Assembly (NCBI RefSeq): GCF_902801725.1
Contig: NZ_CADCJB010000005.1
Span: 1-60,693 of the forward strand
Source: an uncultured Methanobrevibacter sp.
GTDB lineage: Archaea > Methanobacteriota > Methanobacteria > Methanobacteriales > Methanobacteriaceae
Direction: 5' to 3'
Length of the DNA: 60,693 nt
Shown here: in pieces, positions 27,346-34,147 of the stretch
Position numbering within the stretch: the stretch's first letter is position 1
Layout: every line of letters starts with the position of its first letter
Made by a program: the position numbers and the translations under genes
Notes under the pieces: model-generated
Databases searched by the model: none
Told to the model about the DNA's origin: nothing
The model's input: only the letters and a program-made list of their open reading frames with translations

Positions 27346-27726
27346 ATGAAACCGCCTTGTGAAATTGTAGTATGGTATGTAATACCAGCAATTAGATCTG
27401 AATTAGCAAAAGAACTTTTAAACTTGGGAATGAAACAAAAGGATGTTTCTGAGCTTATGGACATAACCCAACCGGCAGTATCTCAATACATTACTGATAA
27501 AAGGGGTAGTGGAATTAAGCTTGATGATAATGTTAGGGGCATGATTCATGAATTTGCTCGCCAATTGTCTGAAGGAGAAGCCACTAAAGCTGATTTAATT
27601 CCAAGAACTTGTAAAATTTGTAAAAATGTGAGAACTGTTGATGTATTGCAGCAGCTGGATATTGATAAATCTGAGCTGGGTGATGATTGCAAAAGTTGTA
27701 TCGGTTCTGAACTTGAAGCTAAGTAA
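27346..27726 (+). CDS. HTH regulator with Cys-rich C-terminus (COG2522-like)
   Basis: This 126-aa predicted transcription factor has a Cro/CI-type helix-turn-helix at residues about 18-55: ELAKELLNLGMKQKDVSELM then DITQPAVSQYITDKRGSG. The C-terminal part has two Cys pairs, RTCKICKN and DDCKSCIG, plus a Cys near the N-terminus (PPCEIV), enough to hold a metal or Fe-S cluster or to sense redox state. Similar small archaeal regulators are grouped in COG2522. It is 11 nt behind cysE and 77 nt ahead of tRNA-Cys, so control of the cysteine genes or the tRNA-Cys/cysS promoter is a natural inference. Whether it binds ATAAC-N4-GTTAT is not shown. Confidence 0.8.
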   Translation: MKPPCEIVVWYVIPAIRSELAKELLNLGMKQKDVSELMDITQPAVSQYITDKRGSGIKLDDNVRGMIHEFARQLSEGEATKADLIPRTCKICKNVRTVDVLQQLDIDKSELGDDCKSCIGSELEAK

Positions 27727-27734
27727 ATATGTAA

Positions 27735-27782
27735 AATATTGGAAAAAATAGTAAACTTTATAAACTATTACTTACCAATATT
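27735..27782. promoter_or_regulatory. Palindrome around the tRNA-Cys TATA box
   Basis: AATATTGG (27735-27742) and CCAATATT (27775-27782) are exact inverse complements. Inside them AATAGT (27747-27752) and ACTATT (27764-27769) are a second inverted pair about nearly the same centre. The centre is the TATA-like TTTATAAA at 27757-27764. Initiation about 25 nt later would give tRNA-Cys a leader of roughly 20 nt. It may be an operator for the HTH protein just upstream, or an RNA hairpin ending the cysKE transcript. Confidence 0.5.
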
Positions 27783-27803
27783 TTATTATCCTATTAATTT
27801 TAT

Positions 27804-27875
27804 GGCAAGTTTACCGAGTGGCTTAGGTGTGTGGCTGCAGACCATAATACGGGGGTTCAAATCCCTCACTTGCCT
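27804..27875 (+). tRNA. tRNA-Cys (GCA)
   Basis: The 72-nt sequence folds as a cloverleaf. Acceptor GGCAAGT pairs with ACTTGCC. A 3-bp D stem ACC/GGT encloses a 10-nt loop. Anticodon stem TGTGG/CCATA carries loop CTGCAGA, so the anticodon is GCA. The variable region is 4 nt. T arm GGGGG/CCCTC has loop TTCAAAT. The discriminator base is T (U73), the identity base for cysteine. CCA is not encoded; a T run follows at once. It sits 31 nt upstream of the start of its own synthetase gene, cysS. Confidence 0.93.
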
Positions 27876-27906
27876 TTTTAAATGCTATTTTTTGAGGTTA
27901 TTTTTT

Positions 27907-29256
27907 ATGGACGTCTATTCAACTTTAACTCGTAGTAAAGAGAATTTTGTAACAATTAATGATAACAGAGTTAACTTATTTGTTTGTGGTCCAACTGTAT
28001 ATGATGATGCACATATTGGACACGGAAGGACATACATTTCATTTGATACAATAAAAAGATATTTGGAATACAGCGGATATGCAGTATTCTACATTCAAAA
28101 CATTACTGACATTGATGATAAAATCATTAACAGATCAAAAGAAAGTGGAATTCCTGCAAATGAGTTAGCCAGAAAATTTGAAAAAAGATATATTGAAGAC
28201 ATGAATAAATTAAATGTCAATGGCGTTAATTTATTTGCAAGAGCAACTGACCATGTTGCAGAAATATTGGATCAGATTCAAAGATTAATTGATAAAGGTT
28301 TTGCTTATGAAACCGAAGATGGGGTTTACTTCGAAATTGAAAAATTCCCTGAATTCGGTAAGTTATCCAACAGAAATATTGAAGAGTTGGAATCCCACAG
28401 GGACTTAGCAGATACAACCAAGAAAAATCCGCAGGACTTTGCGCTTTGGAAAAAACGTGATGGTGTAGATGAACCTACCTGGCCGTCTCCATGGGGAGAT
28501 GGAAGGCCTGGATGGCACATTGAAGATACTGCAATTACTGAATACTACTTTGGACCACAGTATGATGCACACGGTGGAGGACTGGATTTAATATTCCCTC
28601 ACCACGAGGCAGAAATTACTCAAATGGAAGCGGTTTCAGGAAAAGCTCCAATGGTTAAATTCTGGTTGCATACTGGATTTTTAAATGTTAATGGAGAAAA
28701 AATGTCAAAATCACTCAATAATTTCATTACTATCCGTGAATTATTGAAAGACTATGCTCCGGAAACATTCAGATTCTTTGTCCTTTCAACTCACTACAGA
28801 AGCCCAATTGACTTTTCAAAGGATTCACTTCACCAATCAGAAAAAAGCTTGGATAGAATCAGGAAATACTATGAGCTTTTAGATGTTGAAGTAGCGGAAG
28901 AGTTCAGCAGTGACTATGAAGTTTTAGACAAATGGAGTAAAGAATTCTTTGACAGTATGGATGATGATTTCAACACTCCAAAAGCTATTGCAGCAATTTT
29001 TGGATTAATCAATGATTCCAAAAATGATTTGGATAATTTATCTGATGATGATAAAATAGCTATCAAAGCATTCCTTGATGATGCTGCTCATATTTTTGGT
29101 GTCAGCTTTGAACTTCAGGATGTAAATGCAGGATCTGATGATTTGCTTGATTTGATTTCAGAAGTGAGATCTGAACTAAGAGCTAACAAGCAATATGATT
29201 TATCAGATAAAATCCGTGACAGTTTACAGTCTTTAGGCTATGAAATTAATGATTAG
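27907..29256 (+). CDS. cysS: Cysteinyl-tRNA synthetase
   Basis: At 449 aa this is a class I synthetase charging tRNA-Cys. The ATG at 27907 is supported by GAGGTT upstream and by the family start MDVYSTLTRSKENF; any longer frame would run through the tRNA gene. FVCGPTVYDDAHIGHGRTY contains the zinc Cys and HIGH motif. YDAHGGGLDLIFPHHEAEI carries zinc-binding His residues, and GEKMSKSLNNF is the KMSKS loop. A DALR-type helical domain follows. Its presence means direct charging of Cys rather than only the SepRS route of other methanogens. The immediate upstream neighbour is tRNA-Cys. A terminator overlaps the stop. Confidence 0.96.
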   Translation: MDVYSTLTRSKENFVTINDNRVNLFVCGPTVYDDAHIGHGRTYISFDTIKRYLEYSGYAVFYIQNITDIDDKIINRSKESGIPANELARKFEKRYIEDMNKLNVNGVNLFARATDHVAEILDQIQRLIDKGFAYETEDGVYFEIEKFPEFGKLSNRNIEELESHRDLADTTKKNPQDFALWKKRDGVDEPTWPSPWGDGRPGWHIEDTAITEYYFGPQYDAHGGGLDLIFPHHEAEITQMEAVSGKAPMVKFWLHTGFLNVNGEKMSKSLNNFITIRELLKDYAPETFRFFVLSTHYRSPIDFSKDSLHQSEKSLDRIRKYYELLDVEVAEEFSSDYEVLDKWSKEFFDSMDDDFNTPKAIAAIFGLINDSKNDLDNLSDDDKIAIKAFLDDAAHIFGVSFELQDVNAGSDDLLDLISEVRSELRANKQYDLSDKIRDSLQSLGYEIND

Positions 29257-29278
29257 GGATATTTTTTCCCTTTTTTTT
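29255..29278 (+). terminator. Terminator overlapping the cysS stop codon
   Basis: AGGGA (29255-29259) pairs with TCCCT (29267-29271) around a T-rich 7-nt loop, followed by a run of T to 29278. The stem begins inside the TAG stop. Confidence 0.55.
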
Positions 29279-29423
29279 CAAAGCATAATGTAAATTATTT
29301 TTAACATTTTTTCAGGTTAAAATAATATTTTTTTTAATTTTGACTGTTTTCGTTAGTTATAATTAATTCATATAACTGAAAAAATAATACTTTTTAATAG
29401 CGTATCTGTTATAAATGAAGTGT

Positions 29424-30185
29424 TTAATTGATATTAATTAATACATATTCGCATTTTGCTTCGTTTCTCATAGGCCATCCCCATCCGGTTAAACCAGATG
29501 ATACGATTTGTTTCATATCTCCAATTTCATACTCTCCATAATTTAAACGACCTGATAAATTGTATAGTGTTCCATAAGGAAATACTTGTCCTCCATGTGT
29601 ATGGCCTGAAAGTTGCAAATCAACATGCTCTTGGGAATTCTTTTCATATTCAACAGGTTGGTGGTCCAATACTACAATATATTTGGACAAATCACTTTCA
29701 TTAAGAATTTCATTTACATCAGTTCTATTGATTGAATCTTCCCATTCGGCATCACTTCTTCCAGCTAAAACAATGTCATTATTGATAATAATTTTGTCAT
29801 CATTCAATATTTTAATTCTATTTTTCTCAATGGATTGATTTAGGTCACTGTCTGTGAATGTCCTATTTCCGTTTTCATAGTCTGTTGTATATGGTTGTCG
29901 GTCATGGTTTCCAAAGATGTAATATGTTCCATATGTTGAGTTGATTTTTCCTAATTCCTTAAATATTTCTTGCATGTCCTCTTTGGTAGTTCTTTCATCA
30001 ACAATATCTCCACCCAAAACAACAATGTCTGGTTTTAAATTATTCATTTTTAAAATGCTGTCCTTGACTAATTGAGTATTCTGAACAGTTCCATAATGAA
30101 CATCACTAATGAAAAGAATGGAATAGGATTCATTGTCAATTTTATCTGTTGTCAAATTATATTCGGTTAGTTCAATATGGTTCAT
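29424..30185 (-). CDS. Calcineurin-like metallophosphoesterase (N-terminus disrupted)
   Basis: The readable frame gives 253 aa of a metallophosphoesterase. Metal-site motifs in order are ILFISDVHYGTVQN (Asp, His), DIVVLGGDIVDERT (Asp), YYIFGNHDRQPY (Asn, His), ILNDDKIIINNDIVLAG, YIVVLDHQPVEYE (His) and LQLSGHTHGGQVFPY (His-Thr-His). It resembles YkuE-type membrane phosphoesterases, which have transmembrane helices ahead of this domain. Here those helices are found upstream in a broken frame (30186-30373). If translation starts at 30185 the product would be soluble; it may instead be a pseudogene. The substrate is unknown. Confidence 0.8.
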   Translation of the reverse strand: MNHIELTEYNLTTDKIDNESYSILFISDVHYGTVQNTQLVKDSILKMNNLKPDIVVLGGDIVDERTTKEDMQEIFKELGKINSTYGTYYIFGNHDRQPYTTDYENGNRTFTDSDLNQSIEKNRIKILNDDKIIINNDIVLAGRSDAEWEDSINRTDVNEILNESDLSKYIVVLDHQPVEYEKNSQEHVDLQLSGHTHGGQVFPYGTLYNLSGRLNYGEYEIGDMKQIVSSGLTGWGWPMRNEAKCEYVLININ

Positions 30186-30373
30186 TCCATAAACACTGCC
30201 AGAGATAATGACTGTAAAGATAATATGGCTAGCAATCCCTTTTTATGAATATTTGGAATAAAATTCATGTGTTTTTCTTTAATTAAATATTTTTGAATTA
30301 TTCTTATTAAATCAGCTATTAAAGATGAAATAAATAAATAAAATATTGAACTTAATAAACAAAAAACTGAAAA
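30186..30373 (-). pseudogene. Out-of-frame membrane domain of the metallophosphoesterase
   Basis: Reading upstream from 30185 in frame gives GIASHIIFTVIISGSVYG, a membrane helix, then a stop at 30243-30245. One extra A in the A5 tract (T5 on the plus strand, 30240-30244) continues the frame as KHMNFIPNIHKK, preceded by IADLIRIIQKYLIKEK and another hydrophobic stretch (FCLLSSIFYLFISS). It then meets a stop at 30374-30376 before any good start codon. Helix-loop-helix then phosphoesterase is the normal order for this family, so this is former coding sequence with a one-base deletion and a lost 5' end. Confidence 0.6.
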
Positions 30374-30493
30374 TTAATTTGGCAATTAAATTTTAAAAAT
30401 TAAAAAGAAAAATGGGATATGTCATACAAGTATAGTAATTTTGGTTTTTGGAAATGATGATGTTTTGTTTAATGGAATAATTTTTGTAAAAAT

Positions 30494-30549
30494 ATAACAA
30501 CGTTTATATACTAAAATAACATATGTTATAATTGTATAACATCAGTTAT
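30494..30549. promoter_or_regulatory. Upstream ATAAC-N4-GTTAT sites of metY
   Basis: Perfect sites lie at 30516-30529 (spacer ATAT, giving a full 14-bp palindrome) and 30536-30549 (spacer ATCA). A one-mismatch site (ATAAC-AACG-TTTAT) is at 30494-30507. Spacing is 22 and 20 bp, about two helical turns. Between the two perfect sites the half-sites also form ATGTTAT-N6-ATAACAT, the outward arrangement seen at the winged-helix gene at 39.1 kb. Confidence 0.6.
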
Positions 30550-30550
30550 A

Positions 30551-30581
30551 ATTATTTTTTTAGGTTTACCAAAACATTTAT
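30551..30581 (+). promoter_or_regulatory. metY promoter block shared with cysK
   Basis: This block matches 25478-25508 at 28 of 31 positions: the T-run element, then TACCAAAACATTTAT. In metY the TATA extends as TTTATATATA (30578-30587), so initiation would be near 30610, within the downstream palindromes. Confidence 0.6.
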
Positions 30582-30590
30582 ATATAAAAA

Positions 30591-30627
30591 ATAACTATTG
30601 TTATATAGTGAATATAACACGTGATAT
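30591..30627. promoter_or_regulatory. Downstream ATAAC-N4-GTTAT sites of metY
   Basis: A perfect ATAAC-TATT-GTTAT site at 30591-30604 begins a few bases after the TATA box. A one-mismatch site ATAAC-ACGT-GATAT lies at 30614-30627 over the expected start point. This is the classical place for an archaeal repressor. Confidence 0.6.
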
Positions 30628-30662
30628 ATTTTACTGAAATTCAATAATTAAGGTGATTATTA

Positions 30663-31961
30663 ATGACAAATAATAAAGATTACGGATTAGCAACATTAGG
30701 TGTACGTGCAGGACAAACTCCAGACCCCGCAACTGGGGCTCAGGCAGTTCCAATTTATCAGACTACTTCATATGTATTTAAAGATTCAGATGAAGCTGCA
30801 AGAAGATTCGCCCTTCAAGAGTTTGGTCAAATTTATTCCAGACTCACCAACCCTACCAGTGATGTATTTGAAGCAAGAATTGCTGCTATCGAAGGCGGTA
30901 ACTCAGGTCTTTCAACATCAAGTGGTCTTGCAGCAATTTCATATGCAATATTAAATGTGACTGAACCTGGAGACAATATTGTATCTGCAGACAACCTTTA
31001 CGGTGGAACTTACCAGTTATTCAACTACACTTTCAAAGACTTGGCAAGGGATGTTAAGTTTGTAAACTCACAGGACTTGCAGGCTTTTGAAGATGCAATC
31101 GATGAAAAAACAAAAGCAATCTATGTTGAATCAATCGGAAACCCAAAATTGGATGTTCCTGATTTCGAAGCACTTGCGGAAATTGCTCATTCACATGATA
31201 TTCCATTGATTGTGGACAATACTGTTGGTGTAGGACTTGTCAGGCCATTGGCACATGGTGCTGATGTTATTGCAGCATCTGCAACCAAATATGTTGGAGG
31301 TCATGGTACTGCAGTTGGAGGATACATTGTGGACTCAGGTAAATTCAATTGGGGAAACGGCAAATTTGCAAACTTCACAAAACCTGATCCAAGTTACCAT
31401 GGATTGGTCTTCTGGGATGCATTCGGTGATGTTCCTGAACTTGGAAACATTGCATTTACTGTAAGGGCAAGAGCAAGACTTTTAAGAGATCTTGGAGCAA
31501 CTCAAGCACCCGTACACAGCTTCATATTCCTGCAAGGATTAGAAAGCCTTGATGTACGTGTAAAAAGGCACTCTGAAAATGCTCTAAAAGTAGCTAAATT
31601 TTTAGAATCACATCCTAAAGTTAAATGGGTAAATTACCCGGGACTTGAATCTCATCCTACCTATGAAATCAACAAAAAATACTTGAAAGACAATTTTGCA
31701 GGTATTTTAGGATTTGGTGTTGAAGGTGGAGAAGAAGCAGGAAGAAAAGTAATTGAAAAATTGGAATTATTCTCAATACTTGCAAATATCGGTGATGCAA
31801 AAAGCTTAGCGATTCACCCTGCAAGCACAACACATCAGCAATTGACTCCTGAAGAACAGGAAGCAACCGGCGTAACACCGGACTTCATAAGACTTTCCAT
31901 TGGTTTGGAAGATGCTGATGATTTGATTGAAGATTTAAGTCAGGCGTTAGATAGTATCTAG
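30663..31961 (+). CDS. metY: O-acetylhomoserine (thiol)-lyase, MetY type
   Basis: This 432-aa Cys/Met-metabolism PLP enzyme incorporates sulfide into O-acetylhomoserine to give homocysteine. The N-terminus LATLGVRAGQTPDPATGAQ and VPIYQTTSYVFKDSDEA are typical of the ~430-aa MetY form, longer than cystathionine gamma-synthase. The PLP Lys is in ADVIAASATKYVGGHGTAVG. DNLYGGTYQLF, ESIGNPKLDVPDFEAL and SLAIHPASTTHQQL are conserved. AAGGTG lies before the ATG. It is monocistronic with the most elaborate promoter in the window. The acetylhomoserine-making gene is not in view. Confidence 0.93.
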   Translation: MTNNKDYGLATLGVRAGQTPDPATGAQAVPIYQTTSYVFKDSDEAARRFALQEFGQIYSRLTNPTSDVFEARIAAIEGGNSGLSTSSGLAAISYAILNVTEPGDNIVSADNLYGGTYQLFNYTFKDLARDVKFVNSQDLQAFEDAIDEKTKAIYVESIGNPKLDVPDFEALAEIAHSHDIPLIVDNTVGVGLVRPLAHGADVIAASATKYVGGHGTAVGGYIVDSGKFNWGNGKFANFTKPDPSYHGLVFWDAFGDVPELGNIAFTVRARARLLRDLGATQAPVHSFIFLQGLESLDVRVKRHSENALKVAKFLESHPKVKWVNYPGLESHPTYEINKKYLKDNFAGILGFGVEGGEEAGRKVIEKLELFSILANIGDAKSLAIHPASTTHQQLTPEEQEATGVTPDFIRLSIGLEDADDLIEDLSQALDSI

Positions 31962-32036
31962 TTACTATCTAATCACTTAAAACATATATACTTAAAAATT
32001 TTTATTAAATAAAAAAGACAATTGGGAGATAATGAA

Positions 32037-33245
32037 ATGTATTTAGATAACTCAGCAACTACTCAAGTTAGTGAGGAAGTATTTGAAGAAATGAAACCAT
32101 TTTTCATAGAAGAGTTTGGAAACCCTTCAACTCTTTATGGGATTGGTCGTGAATCAAAAAAAGCATTGGATTTGGCTCGTCAGAGAGTGGCTGATGCCAT
32201 TAATGCAAAACCTGAAGAAATAATTTTCACAAGCGGAGGATCAGAATCCGATAATCTTGCCATTAAGGGAATAGCTTTTAAATTATCTAAAAAAGGTAAA
32301 CATATTATTACTACCAATATTGAACATCCTGCAGTAAAAAATACTTTAGGATTTTTAGAATCCCTTGACTTTAAAGTAACTTATTTGCCTGTAAATGAAG
32401 AAGGTATCATCAGTGTTGAAGACTTAAAAGAAGCAATAACTGATGAAACAATCTTGATTACAATTATGCATGCAAATAATGAATTGGGTACTATTCAACC
32501 AATCGAAGAAATTGGTAAAATCGCTCGTGAAAAAGGTATTAAATTCCACACTGATGCCGTACAAAGTTTCGGTAAAATTGAAGTTGATGTTGAGAAATTA
32601 AATGTAGATTTACTTTCTTTATCTTCTCATAAAATTAACGGTCCAAAAGGTGTTGGAGCTTTATATATTAAAAAAGGAACTCGTGTTGTTCCGCTCATCC
32701 ATGGCGGAGGTCAGGAAAAAGGAATTAGGTCCGGAACTGAAAATGTTCCTGGAATTGTTGGATTTGGTAAAGCATGCCAATTAGCAGCAGAAAACCTCGA
32801 TGCACATTACGAAAAGTTATCTTCAATTCGTGATGAACTTATTGAAAAAGTACTAACAACCATTCCTGAAGCTTACTTAAACGGATCTAAAGAAGCTAGA
32901 TTACCTAATTTGGTTAATTTCAGATTCAAAGCTATTGAAGGTGAATCTTTAATTCTTTTATTGGATGCTAAAGGTTATCAGGCATCTACTGGATCTGCAT
33001 GTTCATCCAATACTTTGGAAGCATCTCCAGTATTGACTGCATTAGGTCTCGACCCAGTTGATGTACATGGGTCTTTAAGAATATCTTTAGCACCTGAAAG
33101 CGATACTTTTGATGTTGATGAATTTGTTGATACAATTGCAGAAGCTGTAGAAAGATTAAGACAGATGTCACCATTATGGAATCAGGAATTGGATTATGAT
33201 GGTGTAATGTGTAAAAAAGATCATGATGACTGTAGGAGATGTTAA
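32037..33245 (+). CDS. nifS: Cysteine desulfurase, NifS/IscS type
   Basis: The ATG at 32037 (MYLDNSATTQVSEEVFEEM) follows GGGAG and matches the family start; an in-frame TTG at 32022 does not. The 402-aa PLP enzyme takes sulfur from cysteine for Fe-S clusters. FTSGGSESDNLAIKG, IEHPAVKNT, HTDAVQSFGKIEVDV, SLSSHKINGPKGVGALYI with the PLP Lys, and STGSACSSNTLEASPVL with the catalytic Cys are present. The C-terminal tail MCKKDHDDCRRC adds three Cys. nifU begins 2 nt after the stop, so they form one operon. ATAAC sites are absent from its promoter. Confidence 0.95.
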   Translation: MYLDNSATTQVSEEVFEEMKPFFIEEFGNPSTLYGIGRESKKALDLARQRVADAINAKPEEIIFTSGGSESDNLAIKGIAFKLSKKGKHIITTNIEHPAVKNTLGFLESLDFKVTYLPVNEEGIISVEDLKEAITDETILITIMHANNELGTIQPIEEIGKIAREKGIKFHTDAVQSFGKIEVDVEKLNVDLLSLSSHKINGPKGVGALYIKKGTRVVPLIHGGGQEKGIRSGTENVPGIVGFGKACQLAAENLDAHYEKLSSIRDELIEKVLTTIPEAYLNGSKEARLPNLVNFRFKAIEGESLILLLDAKGYQASTGSACSSNTLEASPVLTALGLDPVDVHGSLRISLAPESDTFDVDEFVDTIAEAVERLRQMSPLWNQELDYDGVMCKKDHDDCRRC

Positions 33246-33247
33246 TT

Positions 33248-33622
33248 ATGGATTATTCAGAAAAAGTAATGGACCACTTTGCAAACCCAAGAAACTGTAG
33301 ACTGATGGAAGATGCTAATGGAGTTGGAACTGTTGGAAACCCAACATGCGGAGACTTAATGACCATTTACATTAAAGTTAATGATGATGAGGTTATTGAA
33401 GATATTTCATTCCAGACTTTCGGTTGTGGAGCAGCTATTGCAACAAGCAGTATGATTACTGAAATTGCAGTAGGAAAAACAATAGATGAAGCATTGCAAA
33501 TTTCAAGAAATGATGTTGCAGAAGAATTGGATGGTCTTCCACCAATTAAAATGCACTGTTCAAATCTTGCAGCTGACGGACTTCAGGCAGCAATTGAAAA
33601 CTATAAGGAAAATAATCAATAA
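33248..33622 (+). CDS. nifU: Fe-S cluster scaffold NifU/IscU
   Basis: This 124-aa scaffold has the three cluster Cys: VGNPTCGDLMTIYI with the accompanying Asp, FQTFGCGAAIATSSM, and IKMHCSNLAADGLQ. AGGAG at the end of nifS serves the ATG at 33248; the in-frame ATG at 33239 lies inside nifS. An additional Cys occurs in FANPRNCRL near the N-terminus. It receives sulfur from NifS and assembles clusters in the cytoplasm. Confidence 0.95.
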   Translation: MDYSEKVMDHFANPRNCRLMEDANGVGTVGNPTCGDLMTIYIKVNDDEVIEDISFQTFGCGAAIATSSMITEIAVGKTIDEALQISRNDVAEELDGLPPIKMHCSNLAADGLQAAIENYKENNQ

Positions 33623-33678
33623 TAATATATACTTTGTTAAATAAACTATCTTTAAATTATATAAAGGAGATGTTTAAT

Positions 33679-34044
33679 ATGGCAAAAATATTAAAATGTG
33701 ACGACTGTGGAAGCATAATCCAAGTTTTAGTTGAAGATGACGGTGATGCATGCGATTCACACATGCTTGCAATCCCAGTACAAACCGAAGGAGATAAATC
33801 TCCAAAACACAAACCTGTAGTTGAAATCGATGGTGACAAAGTAACCGTTAAAGTCGGTGAAGCAGCACACCCAATGGATGATGACCATTACATTCAATTT
33901 TTAGTTGTTGAAGCTGGTGCTGAACAATATGCAAAATGCTTCAAACCTGGTGACGTTGCAGAAGCAACTTTTACTGTAAACTCAACTGATGATATTAAAG
34001 CATTAGCGTTCTGTAACTTGCACGGACTTTGGTCCAGTGAATAA
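33679..34044 (+). CDS. Superoxide reductase (desulfoferrodoxin-like) with incomplete iron centre I
   Basis: The ATG at 33679 has AAAGGAG upstream and begins MAKILKCDDCG. The 121-aa protein detoxifies superoxide in anaerobes. Centre II is complete: Lys43-His44, EAAHPMDDDHYI with His64 and His70, and FCNLHGLW with Cys112 and His115. The N-terminal desulforedoxin-like centre I normally has CxxC and a CC pair. Here CxxC (Cys7, Cys10) is kept but the pair reads Ala24-Cys25, so one ligand is missing. It lies 56 nt after nifU and probably shares its transcript, linking oxygen defence with Fe-S assembly. Confidence 0.92.
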   Translation: MAKILKCDDCGSIIQVLVEDDGDACDSHMLAIPVQTEGDKSPKHKPVVEIDGDKVTVKVGEAAHPMDDDHYIQFLVVEAGAEQYAKCFKPGDVAEATFTVNSTDDIKALAFCNLHGLWSSE

Positions 34045-34054
34045 ACTTAAAAAA

Positions 34055-34092
34055 GGGAGTATCACTGATGCTCTCAATTTATATCTTTTTTT
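34055..34092 (+). terminator. Terminator of the nifS-nifU-superoxide reductase unit
   Basis: A 9-bp stem with two G-T pairs (34055-34063 with 34067-34075, loop ACT) is followed by an AT stretch and a run of seven T at 34086-34092. Confidence 0.6.
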
Positions 34093-34147
34093 CGAAATTC
34101 AATTATTTGAAAGTTTAAGGGCATTTCTTTCATAACAAATTTTAATA

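Noticed and set aside
27739-27906. An in-frame extension of cysS upstream to 27739, adding 56 residues
   Set aside because: It runs straight through the tRNA-Cys gene and its promoter. The family N-terminus and ribosome-binding site fit the ATG at 27907.
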